Virus record (IMG/VR): IMGVR_UViG_3300030102_002602
Coordinates: 1-20,447 of that record
Strand: one strand, 5' to 3'
Source of the DNA: a virus
DNA: 20,447 bases
Part shown: piece by piece, positions 6,824 to 15,100 of the stretch
How positions within the stretch are numbered: the first letter of the stretch is position 1
How the letters are laid out: each line of letters starts with the position of its first letter
Position numbers and translations under genes: made by a program
Notes under the pieces: generated by a model
What the model saw: the letters and a program-made list of their open reading frames with translations, nothing else
The model's database searches: none
Told to the model about the DNA's origin: nothing

Positions 6824-7198
6824 ATGATAAGATATATAATATTTATTTTACTTTTTGTTGGTTGTTCACCTATATACTATCAACAAAAGCCAAAGATCAC
6901 CCACGTGTTAGCACTTACAGAGGAAGGCGATACTTTAAAAATACCTATTGATGCTATCAAGCCTACTAATATATATCGTATTTATGATAATGTTCACACA
7001 TACCCAAGGTATTGGAATTATTATCATTGGAATGGCGCACCCACTTACTATCCGCATTGGAACAAACCAAAGCCGTTAGATCATGGTGGTAACAATAACT
7101 CAAATAATAATACAATAACAACACCAGTCATTAAACCTGCACCGAATAGTGTGGTAACTCCACCGAAGCCAGTGAACCCTGGGCGTGGAGGAAACTAA
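6824..7198 (+). CDS. Predicted phage lipoprotein
   Basis: The 124-residue protein starts with a short hydrophobic signal sequence (MIRYIIFILLFVG) and a cysteine at position 14, giving the lipobox-like FVGC-SP. This fits lipoprotein processing by signal peptidase II. The mature part has a small beta-like segment (ITHVLALTEEGDTLKIP), then an aromatic stretch very rich in Y, W, H and P (about 50-82), then a low-complexity tail of N, T and P with a GRGGN end. The acidic export signal often seen right after the cysteine in Bacteroidota surface lipoproteins is absent. It sits four bases after the helicase gene and two before the nuclease gene, an odd place for an envelope protein. Known phage lipoproteins such as T5 Llp block superinfection, so exclusion is one possibility, not shown. 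Confidence 0.65.
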   Translation: MIRYIIFILLFVGCSPIYYQQKPKITHVLALTEEGDTLKIPIDAIKPTNIYRIYDNVHTYPRYWNYYHWNGAPTYYPHWNKPKPLDHGGNNNSNNNTITTPVIKPAPNSVVTPPKPVNPGRGGN

Positions 7199-7200
7199 CT

Positions 7201-7443
7201 ATGACTGAACAGCAAATACAAACTAAAAAAATAAAAGAGTTAGAGGCTGAAGGATATTATGTTATTAAATTAAAGTTAACAAATAAGAATGGCATACCAG
7301 ATCTTATGGCTATACCCAAAGACTCGGATGTTTTTTTTATAGAAGTTAAAGGAAAAAAAGGAAAGGTATCAAAGTTACAAGAGTATAGAATTAAAGAACT
7401 AAAAGATCATGGAGTTAGAGTTGAAGTATACAAAGGCGATTGA
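7201..7443 (+). CDS. VRR-NUC-type PD-(D/E)XK nuclease
   Basis: This complete 80-residue protein matches the minimal VRR-NUC fold. After an N-terminal helix come KLKLTNKNGIPDLMAI with the metal-binding D34, then FFIEVKGKKG with E48 and K50 forming the ExK half of the motif, then LQEYRIKELKDHGVRVEV with the conserved Q60. Stand-alone phage members cut structured DNA such as Holliday junctions or flaps, so this may resolve recombination or replication intermediates before packaging. It is one of the few genes here with a purine-rich GGAGG at a workable distance (7187-7191, nine bases before the ATG). That string also encodes the glycine-rich end of the lipoprotein, so it may be coincidental. The next gene starts 35 bases before its stop. 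Confidence 0.8.
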   Translation: MTEQQIQTKKIKELEAEGYYVIKLKLTNKNGIPDLMAIPKDSDVFFIEVKGKKGKVSKLQEYRIKELKDHGVRVEVYKGD

Positions 7444-7795
7444 ATACGAAGTAGAAGATTCGTTTATGATTACGTTAGAAAATGCTGATCCATTTATAGC
7501 GTACAAGATTGCTTTGTATATAGAAGATCATCTTCCTGAGATACCTAATAATGATTTTCATACACACTTACTTGCTGGTATCGTTCATGATGATGGGAAA
7601 CCCTATCCCTTTGTTGTTGAATGTTTGAAGACAGCTGATACATTTTTAACTTTTACAGACTTAAAGTTCATTTCATTAAATGAATACTTAGATTTTATAA
7701 ACTTAAATTCATATATCAAATCAAATGGTAAATCTAAAACCCGAAACCGTCATATATATTGCGGAAAAAATTTTACAACTGGACCTGAGATCTAA
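7409..7795 (+). CDS. Hypothetical protein with long overlaps on both sides
   Basis: The 128-residue frame is not recognised. Residues 1-105 are acidic and look like a folded alpha/beta protein (DPFIAYKIALYIEDHLPEIP, then LLAGIVHDDGKPYPFVVECL). The last 23 residues are abruptly basic and polar and lie in the overlap with the next gene. It overlaps the nuclease gene by 35 bases and the second DnaA-domain gene by 71 bases, the largest same-strand overlap in the window. The first part is probably real, because no other frame covers 7444-7724. The C-terminal extension may be unconserved or result from a lost stop. Its start could also be later, for example the ATG at 7466. Confidence 0.5.
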   Translation: MELELKYTKAIEYEVEDSFMITLENADPFIAYKIALYIEDHLPEIPNNDFHTHLLAGIVHDDGKPYPFVVECLKTADTFLTFTDLKFISLNEYLDFINLNSYIKSNGKSKTRNRHIYCGKNFTTGPEI

Positions 7796-8147
7796 CAGCA
7801 GAAGAGAAGATTATATCGAAGGTAGAGCTATAGTATACTATATACTTAGGTATAAACTTGGCTTGACTTATCAACAAATAGCCAAAGTTTTTAACAAAAA
7901 CCACGCTACTGTACTCCATGCGTTAAAAGAGTGGCCGTATATGGTTAAATATCGTAGCGAAATAGAACATAAAAAGGATCATATAGTAGAATATATAAAT
8001 GAAAACTGCGTATCAGATAAAGATGGACGTAAGGATATTAAGATCAAAGCTTGCGAGGACGAAATATTTTTATTAAATTCAAGGATAAACGAACTTAAGA
8101 AAAAACTAACAGAGTTATATAAATTAAAACATGCACGAAGATTGTAA
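7725..8147 (+). CDS. Second DnaA domain IV-like protein with coiled-coil tail
   Basis: The 140-residue protein has a DnaA-type DNA-binding domain in its first 75 residues. SRREDYIEGRAIVYYIL (25-41) corresponds to the RxRxxxxAR block, and LTYQQIAKVFNKNHATVLHALKE (47-69) is the helix-turn-helix with NHATVLHA in place of DnaA's DHTTVLHA. Residues 75-110 are charged, and residues about 108-137 form a likely coiled coil (LNSRINELKKKLTELYKL), suggesting dimers. There is no ATPase domain. The sequence differs clearly from the other DnaA-like protein (447-749), so this is not a recent duplication. It could be a transcription regulator or origin binder. It overlaps the previous gene by 71 bases and the next by 17. 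Confidence 0.75.
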   Translation: MVNLKPETVIYIAEKILQLDLRSNSRREDYIEGRAIVYYILRYKLGLTYQQIAKVFNKNHATVLHALKEWPYMVKYRSEIEHKKDHIVEYINENCVSDKDGRKDIKIKACEDEIFLLNSRINELKKKLTELYKLKHARRL

Positions 8148-8376
8148 ATATACATATGAAGATATAGATAAAATTGCAGGGTATGTTACTTGGTCAGACA
8201 GAAAAAAAGTCAGCACACTCAAACATATTGATTGTGTTATGTACTGCAACTTGGGAATTGATAGTACAGTAGCTGAAAAAAAATTAGTAAAACAACGATC
8301 AAGAAATATTTACAGAGTCATTAAAAACATAGACGAAAGTTTAGGAAAATTATTGCTTGATTGTATGGATAGATAA
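8131..8376 (+). CDS. Small hypothetical protein
   Basis: The 81-residue product has no recognised domain. It is helical in appearance, with four cysteines (positions about 5, 35, 39 and 78) and two acidic starts (YTYEDIDKIAG). Cysteines 35 and 39 (CVMYC) are spaced C-x3-C, which could bind a metal, but no matching second pair is obvious. It overlaps the DnaA-domain gene by 17 bases and ends three bases before the next gene, so it belongs to the same operon. Confidence 0.5.
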   Translation: MHEDCKYTYEDIDKIAGYVTWSDRKKVSTLKHIDCVMYCNLGIDSTVAEKKLVKQRSRNIYRVIKNIDESLGKLLLDCMDR

Positions 8377-8379
8377 AAG

Positions 8380-8571
8380 ATGGCCCATATATCTCAGGAC
8401 GATGTGAATACCATAGCTCACATAAATAGTGTGACTAATGGACTCCACGACCTTTCTGATGAGTTATATGAGGATCTAATGGACAGGGAAAACGAGAAAG
8501 CAAAACAAACCGCACAACATATCTGCAAGCTCATGGCAGAGTTGATCCAATCACTAAGTGACGACATATGA
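8380..8571 (+). CDS. Small acidic helical protein
   Basis: The 63-residue product is predicted to be almost wholly helical and is acidic (LSDELYEDLMDRENEKAKQ). It has no recognised motif. Its stop overlaps the next start (ATGA, 8568-8571), and it begins three bases after the previous stop, so it is very likely translated with its neighbours. Small acidic early phage proteins sometimes inhibit host enzymes by mimicking DNA, but nothing specific is seen here. Confidence 0.5.
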   Translation: MAHISQDDVNTIAHINSVTNGLHDLSDELYEDLMDRENEKAKQTAQHICKLMAELIQSLSDDI

Positions 8572-8885
8572 AGAAAGAAACCGCACAAGAGCTTCGTGCT
8601 TTTGCTGAAACTATTGCACAAAGATATTCCAATACAGCCAGAGAATGTAATCATAACAACGAATCGTTTGGTGTAGACGAAGTAATACCTACATCAGATC
8701 ATTCTGCTGTAATAAATTTTAAAAAAAATACTGGTAAGATTGCAGTGGCTTTCGCCTACTACATTACTAAAGGTCGGTCAAAGGGTTGGAAGTATTTTTT
8801 CCCAACTGATTCCCACGTGAACGGAATGCAGGCATTCCTTTTTTATAAGCTACAAGCGGAGCGGTTAAACTATAATAAGAATTAA
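8568..8885 (+). CDS. Hypothetical protein, last gene of rightward block
   Basis: The 105-residue product is not recognised. It has an N-terminal helix (AQELRAFAETIAQRYS), a beta-like middle (SAVINFKKNTGKIAVAFAYYI) and an aromatic/basic end. The start overlaps the previous gene by 4 bases. Its last 40 codons overlap, on the opposite strand, the end of the minus-strand gene 8767-9111. A strong rightward terminator (8823-8844) lies inside its coding sequence, 41 bases before its stop. The terminator sequence encodes GMQAFLF here, so these bases carry two kinds of information. If termination is efficient, full-length protein would come only from read-through transcripts. Confidence 0.55.
   Translation: MKKETAQELRAFAETIAQRYSNTARECNHNNESFGVDEVIPTSDHSAVINFKKNTGKIAVAFAYYITKGRSKGWKYFFPTDSHVNGMQAFLFYKLQAERLNYNKN
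8721..8746 (-). terminator. Weak candidate terminator for leftward (virion) transcripts
   Basis: Read on the minus strand, ACTG (8746-8743) and CAGT (8733-8730) can form a short 4-bp stem over a 9-base loop, followed after one A by eight T (8728-8721). It begins about 20 bases past the stop of the last minus-strand gene (8767), where a terminator would be expected. The stem is weak and could be chance. Confidence 0.25.
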
Positions 8886-9111
8886 GCATTTTGTGTTCTC
8901 TTAATTCGCTACACTTCTCATAGTCTTCTAAGTCTGCAAAGTATTCTATTAATACATCAAACACATCATCATCCATAGATACCACCGGCATAGTTGGATT
9001 GAATATAAAAGCTGGTTGTACATTTTTCTCCAGCATTTCTTCATAGGTTTCTTTACCTGTTAGAAGTTTGTAGCTGTCAACCATGGTTCTATGTTCATCA
9101 AAGTATTGCAT
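8767..9111 (-). CDS. Small acidic protein at the end of the virion operon
   Basis: The frame codes for 114 residues. The first 77 form a convincing small protein: acidic, with VFDVLIEYFADLEDYEKCSE (about residues 50-69) as its strongest part. This helix resembles a UVR-type motif (a pattern like EDYExAxxLRD), but the match is short and unproven. The remaining 37 residues overlap antisense the 3' end of 8568-8885 and are basic and irregular, possibly just read-out of the other strand until a stop appears. It starts one base after the stop of the giant ejection-protein gene, so it is co-transcribed with it. Function unknown. Confidence 0.55.
   Translation of the reverse strand: MQYFDEHRTMVDSYKLLTGKETYEEMLEKNVQPAFIFNPTMPVVSMDDDVFDVLIEYFADLEDYEKCSELREHKMLNSYYSLTAPLVAYKKGMPAFRSRGNQLGKNTSNPLTDL
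8823..8844 (+). terminator. Rho-independent terminator for rightward (replication) transcripts
   Basis: GGAATGC (8823-8829) and GCATTCC (8832-8838) are perfect complements, forming 6-7 pairs around a 2-4 base loop, followed directly by six T (8839-8844). It is oriented to stop plus-strand transcription exactly at the junction of the convergent gene blocks. It lies inside the plus-strand gene 8568-8885 and also inside the antisense end of 8767-9111. On the minus strand the hairpin is not followed by T, so it works in one direction only. Confidence 0.7.
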
Positions 9112-9112
9112 G

Positions 9113-12100
9113 TTAAAAGTCTATTTGCTGACTTGCCTCCTCACTTAATTCATCCAAGGCTTGTTGATCTTCATCATAAAGATCATCAAACGCATCTGTT
9201 TGTAATTCATCTCTTAATAGATTTAAATCTTTATTGCTATCATCTTGACTTGGTATGTATGGTTTTTCTGATCCTTTACCATACATTTGTTTTAAAATTA
9301 TTCTTCTTATATCTTTATAGAATGGTAATAAACCTAAATTACCCATAACTTCAATAGACATTCTGGTAGTAAGCTCATTCATATTTTTTTGTCTGCTTTC
9401 TTCAGTCTTATTAAAAGCAGCTCTACTTCCTACTCTACCCGTACGCAACAAACTTTTAGCAAGAGGTCCGTATGGTCCACCGAATATTTTAATAAGCGTA
9501 TCTAAATTCAAACCAAAATCTTTTTGAAGGTCTTGTTTACCCAACTGATTAAATATTAACGAATGTTTGTAAGGATTATATTCTTCACCATTTCTAAGAT
9601 CACCTAAGAATGGTTCGTTCAAACCATGCTCTATCATAAAGTTTACAGGTAGCGCAGGTATGTTTCCTAAGTTTCTTCTGATTCCTAAACTTGCTATGGA
9701 TCCTATCATTTGTCTTGCTAATAAACTTGCAAAGTCTTTTTCTTTATCTTTTTCTTTTTCTTCTGCTCCAAATAATTCTTCATCGAATAGTTGTGTAAGA
9801 GCTGTGTATCCCACCATATACATTGCCATTCTCATTGTAACTCCTGTTAATAGTCCGGCAGCCTCACCTTTACTTATGTCACCTGATTTATATAATGCAT
9901 TGATTGCGTGCCTTGCACTACCAAATTCAAACAACTGAAATCTAATCATAAACCTATTAGCTTGTTTATAAGCTCGAGTAGGTAATGAATCTCCTGGTCT
10001 AATCATATTCTTACCGATACCATCGAATGGATTGGTAGATGAAGCTACTGTAATTGCATTTTTATCTGCTGCTTTTGTAGCTATCTCAACTGCTTCTTTG
10101 TACTTAGGATCGTTAAATTTAGATTTACCTTCTGAAAACTTTTCTATTTCTTGTGGTGTAAGGTTACTAATCTTTTCTTTGTTTATCTGCTTTACAGCTT
10201 TAACAAACGCATCGTTGAATGTACCAAACCATAAAGGTCTTGATACAGCCTGATCACCATACGATAATAGTCTTGCAGAAACTTTATCAACAGCTTTGGC
10301 AGTTTGTTTTAACGGAATGTATTTTAATATTTGTAAAGCTTTATCCGCTACAACACTCCTTGCTTGAGAGTTACCTTGATCAGGTCTAACAAATTCATTT
10401 AAGTCTGCCATCTTTCCACCCAACTCATCTATATTATATAGTTTTTGTGTAACAGCTGATCCTGCTTTTTTCAAAAAGTTTGTTCCTATCTCAACTCTGT
10501 TAGGATTTGTTAATGTTATACCTGAATAATTTTTAAATGCTTGAGCGGACAGCTTAGGGTTTTTAACCATCATTAACAAGTTAGATCCCATTTCAACTAA
10601 CATTCTTGGCGCTGATGCCAATGATTGATAGTATCCTAATTTAGCTATAGGTCCACCTATCTTATCTAAAACATTCATGTCAAAGAAAGATTTTTGGAAA
10701 ACAGTTTGTAATCTATTTACAACAGTCTCATCTAACGCAGTCGCTACGTCTACTGCAGCTTGATTGTTTGCAGCTTCAGCGTTTTTAGTTAATTGATTAA
10801 TTGTTTTTCTTACAGTTCTAACTTCTCTTGTCATATAATAATCCAGGTTGGTTTCCTGAACACCTCTTCTTGCAGAATAAGATGGATCAAAACTTATTGG
10901 TTTTGCACCCGCAGTTCTTTCTACTATAGTTGCTGATTTAGTAGAAGGCAACTCAGTAAATCTTTCTTGTTGTTTTAGTAAGTTGGTGTTTTGTCCATCA
11001 ACATCTAACACAGCGTGGTGTGAATAATCATTTAATAAATTAATTTTGTTACCATGTAGTGAACCAGAAATGTACACTGCTTTGTTAGCTAATGATTGAT
11101 TTACCTTATCAATGATACCTAAATATTTTTTTTCAGCAGGTGTAAAACTATCTTCTATTTTTTTCATATCAATAACTCCATCTACACCATACTTGTCCAT
11201 TAAATCTCTTAATATAGTTTTTGAATAAGGATCTAAAACTTTTTTATTGTTTACGGTTTTTTGTGCAAACTCCATCGCTGCTGGAGCTTTTGGATTTGGT
11301 TTACCATCTACAATATTAGCCTCGTGTTCTCTTTGTAATTGGTATAATCTAATTTTATATTTTGATTCGATGACTTTATTTCTACTTTTTGTAATACCTA
11401 ACTTTCTTCTTATCTTAGGTACATCAGCTTCTAATATAGCATCTGCTTGATCTATTTCTTTATATGTAAGTTGAGTTTCAGTATTATACTTTGAATATGC
11501 TCTACCTATGGCACCTATGGTGTTATCATAAATAGCTTTACTATTAAAGTTTCCTAATATATCGTCAATAAAAAACGATGACTGTCCTTCTAATTTATCA
11601 ACTAAGAAATCAGTCTTTGAAGATAAAGCTGCTTTTATACTGCTGCCATAGTTAGCCATTCGATTAAGTATACCAGGTCTACTTGCCTGTGTCAATACTT
11701 TCTTGCCACCTTTTGTTTTAAGATTATCTAAAGTTCTTGCTCTTCTGTTACTATCAACTTCAGTCAATATATCTGTAACATCTTTTACAAGTATACCATT
11801 CTGTATTTGTTTCTTACCTGCTCTTAACTTCTCTACCAAAGAATAATCTTTAGTCCCATCTTTCTTTTCTCTTACTAAACCTTTAATATCTTCAGTGGTT
11901 AACTTTTGAATATCTCTTGCGTCTTGTTTTTGTGCTTCGTCTTGCAGTTGATTTATTTCTGATGCTCTAATTTGATCAGACTTAATTTCTTTGACAGCTT
12001 TTACTAAATTATATTCTTTAGCTTCTACTTCTGCTGGTGCTGCTTGCACTGTTGCTTCTGCATTTTCATATGCTGCATTTAGAATATCTTCTGCTATAGC

Positions 12101-15100
12101 TACATTTTCTTTTAAATTCTTATTTAAGTTTACTTGAGATCTGCTTGTGCCAAATTGATCTACTAAATCTAAATATGCATCAACCTTATTATCTGGTATA
12201 GCAAATGGATTTATACTAAATAAGTTTTCTAATACAACCTTTGAAGCATTTGGTATAGATCCAGTTTTTCTACCACCTATATTTTTCTTAGCTCTATTAG
12301 CTTTCGTCTTAGCAGCTCTTAATGTTTCTATTGATTCAGCTTTAGTAAATACTCTATCAACATATTCTAAAAAGTTTTCTACAGATTTTTTATTGTTAAG
12401 ATTTACGTTAGCTAATCTTGAAGTAATTGCAGTTGATTGTGCTGTGGTTATCTTTCTACCTTTACGTAGTCCTTTCACTTGCGCAGCTATGTTTTGCATA
12501 GATTTTTTATATGCTTTAGCTGATTCTCTTGCGGCTTTAACTTCAAGTTTAATTTGATCCTTAAGCGCAACTCTTTCGTTGACTACTACCTTTTTATCTT
12601 TTGGTTTACCAATAATTTTTTTAGCTGTTGGAGCTTTTTTAATTTTGATACCAAGTTGTTCATTCAATTTTCTAACTAAATCGTTTCTTGATACATCATC
12701 AAGCTGTTGGTATAGTTTAGAGTTTTGTAAATATTTAAGAGTGTTGTCCAGTAATACTTTAGGACTGGTACTTTTACCTACCTTACGACCTTTTGTTTTT
12801 GTAACTATGTCATCAATAATAGTTTGTACTCTGTCCGGATCAGCTGTAACTTTTTCTTCTACAACTGTTTCTTGTATGTATTCATTAGGGGATATACCAG
12901 CGGCTTCAGCGTCTCTGTTTATCGCTGAGATGACCTTCTTATAAAGGTTTGTCCCTTCCTTGCCTTGCTGAATGAGCCTTTGGCGAGCATTTGATAATAT
13001 CTGTTTCCTTGAATCTCTGGTGATATATCTGCTTTCGATTGCTTCTTGGCTGACGAGGTTGTGTTTGACATTTTTTTCATCTAATTTGTTTAATAAGTCT
13101 GCTCTTTGTTTGTACCATTGTTCATTTCTAAACTCATGTACATCCAACAAAGTTAATAAATTTTTATCAGTATCCAAAGTATATTCATCAATACCTACTT
13201 CTTGCAGTGCCTCAAACGTAAGTTGAGGGTCTGATACTGAGATAGTTACTTGGTCTGCATTATGAGTTGGACTATTCTCTTCAACAACTTGTGAAGCTAT
13301 AGAACTTTCTTGAACTTCTGGAGCCAATGCTGCAACCATAGATGCAAACTCTGATGCTTGATCTAATGTTGCATTTTTAAGTTTTACAACATTACTTACT
13401 TCTCTTATCTTGGTTCCTCCTTCATTTACGTATCCACCTACTGCTTCATCTATATCAGTTTCTACACCTAACTCTTTACCTATATCTAACAGGTTTTGTT
13501 TGTATTGTTTAAACTGAGGTGATTGTCTTAAACCTTGAGCTTGATCAGTTGACTCAATAGAAGCTTCAAAAAATGGTGCTACATTAACAGCTATTTCCTC
13601 TTGCGTCTGCGTCTCAATCGGAGTTTGGTCTTGGGTTTTACTCTCTTCGGTAACGATCCCTTGGGTGTCTCTCTCTCCCACTGCTTGGCTATCTCCGGTA
13701 GATTCTTGTACATCCACTTGCGCTGCGCTTGACTCTTGAAGGGCATTTAATTTTTCTTTTATTTGTTGAGCGGTGGGATTTTCCACACCTTCAGACTGCA
13801 ATGCATCTATTGCTTGCTGTTCTGTAAAGGTACTAACTTCTGGTGATTTATCCTTAGCCTTCTCTTGTGCCTGTCGTGTTATTTCATCAAGCCTTTTATT
13901 TATTTCTGCTATCCTGATTTTATTTGCTTTTAAATCAGGGTCTTTCATGTTTCTTAATTCTTGCTCTAACTTAACAGATTCAGCTCTATCTTTACCTTCA
14001 AGAAAAGATGGTAGATCTAATGCTATTTGAGCAGCTTGTTTTTTATCATCAACGATCTGTTGCAGTTCAGGATCGTTTACTATACTAAACTGTATTGTTC
14101 TTATATCTGCAGGTGATGCGGTATCAATAAACTTCATCAACTGTTCCTTTGTCATTTTTTCTACAGTTCCTTTTTTATTTTTTATACCATAAGCTGGAGG
14201 GTTAAATACATCTACACCTGGATTGTTAACGCCCATCATTTCAGTTATAGATCGACCTGTTATTGCCGCTGGCACTGATAAGACTGCGCTTTGTGTTCCA
14301 GTGATTGCTTCAAACCCTATCTCAGCTACATCAAGATCTTGATCAGCTACTAATCTTCCTGCCGTTTCTCCAGTACCTCCACCAATAGCTTCAATACCTG
14401 CAGTTTTTAAAGCCGCTTGTGCTTTCATTCCTTTAGTTATGGCTTTGTTTGCCTCCTTTGCAAGCTTTATAGATTTTCCACCTATTTTTCCAGCTACTCC
14501 TGCAGTTAGTCCATCAATAACACCAATGGTAAATCCTCTTCCAGCAGCTCTATTTCTAATGCTTTGTAATGCAACCTCATCTTCAAGCACAGCTCTTACG
14601 CCTTCTTCATCAAAAGCTAATCCTTTCTTTTCTACTTCTTCTTTCATGAACTCAGTAAATGCTAATCCTGTTTCAAGTGTTGCACCTGCACCCATCAGTG
14701 TGCCGAAGATGGCACCTTTTTTTGCACCCAGCACTGCGCCCGGTGCTGCACCTATACCACCTGCTAATGCTCCAACTCCCGCACCTGTCGCTGCACCTGT
14801 CGCTGCACCTAAACCTGCACCAATACCAGCACCTGCAGCTACAGTTGGATTCATCATAGCTGAGAAAGATGATATTAAAAGTTGTGGTAATACAGTTGGG
14901 TTTTGTGCAACTCCCGACATGAACCCCCATATACCTCCGCCTGCTCTACTATAAATATTATTGAAGCTTTTCATTTCATCAGACATTCCATAGGAGTCCA
15001 TGTTTTCTACTGCATCAATATATTCTTGAACAGCTTCATCTGACATAGAAGAACCCTGAGCATAAGCCAGTATAGCATCATCTACAGATGCACCTTGGCC

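Noticed and set aside
9091-9348. Plus-strand frame opposite the 3' end of the giant gene
   Set aside because: Its product is an implausible His/Leu/Tyr-rich string, and it is wholly antisense to two well-packed minus-strand genes.
14781-14840. Short tandem repeats, considered as a CRISPR array or iterons
   Set aside because: The unit is 12 bp, without spacers, in frame and explained by the Ala/Gly-rich helix it encodes.
14439-14954. Long plus-strand open frame (171 codons) rich in Ala and Pro, with others at 14659-14859 and 14673-14930 (minus, other frame)
   Set aside because: These are shadows of the glycine-zipper repeats in the giant minus-strand gene; their low-complexity Pro/Ala/Ser or Cys/Arg composition is not protein-like and the minus-strand frame is continuous over 6.4 kb.
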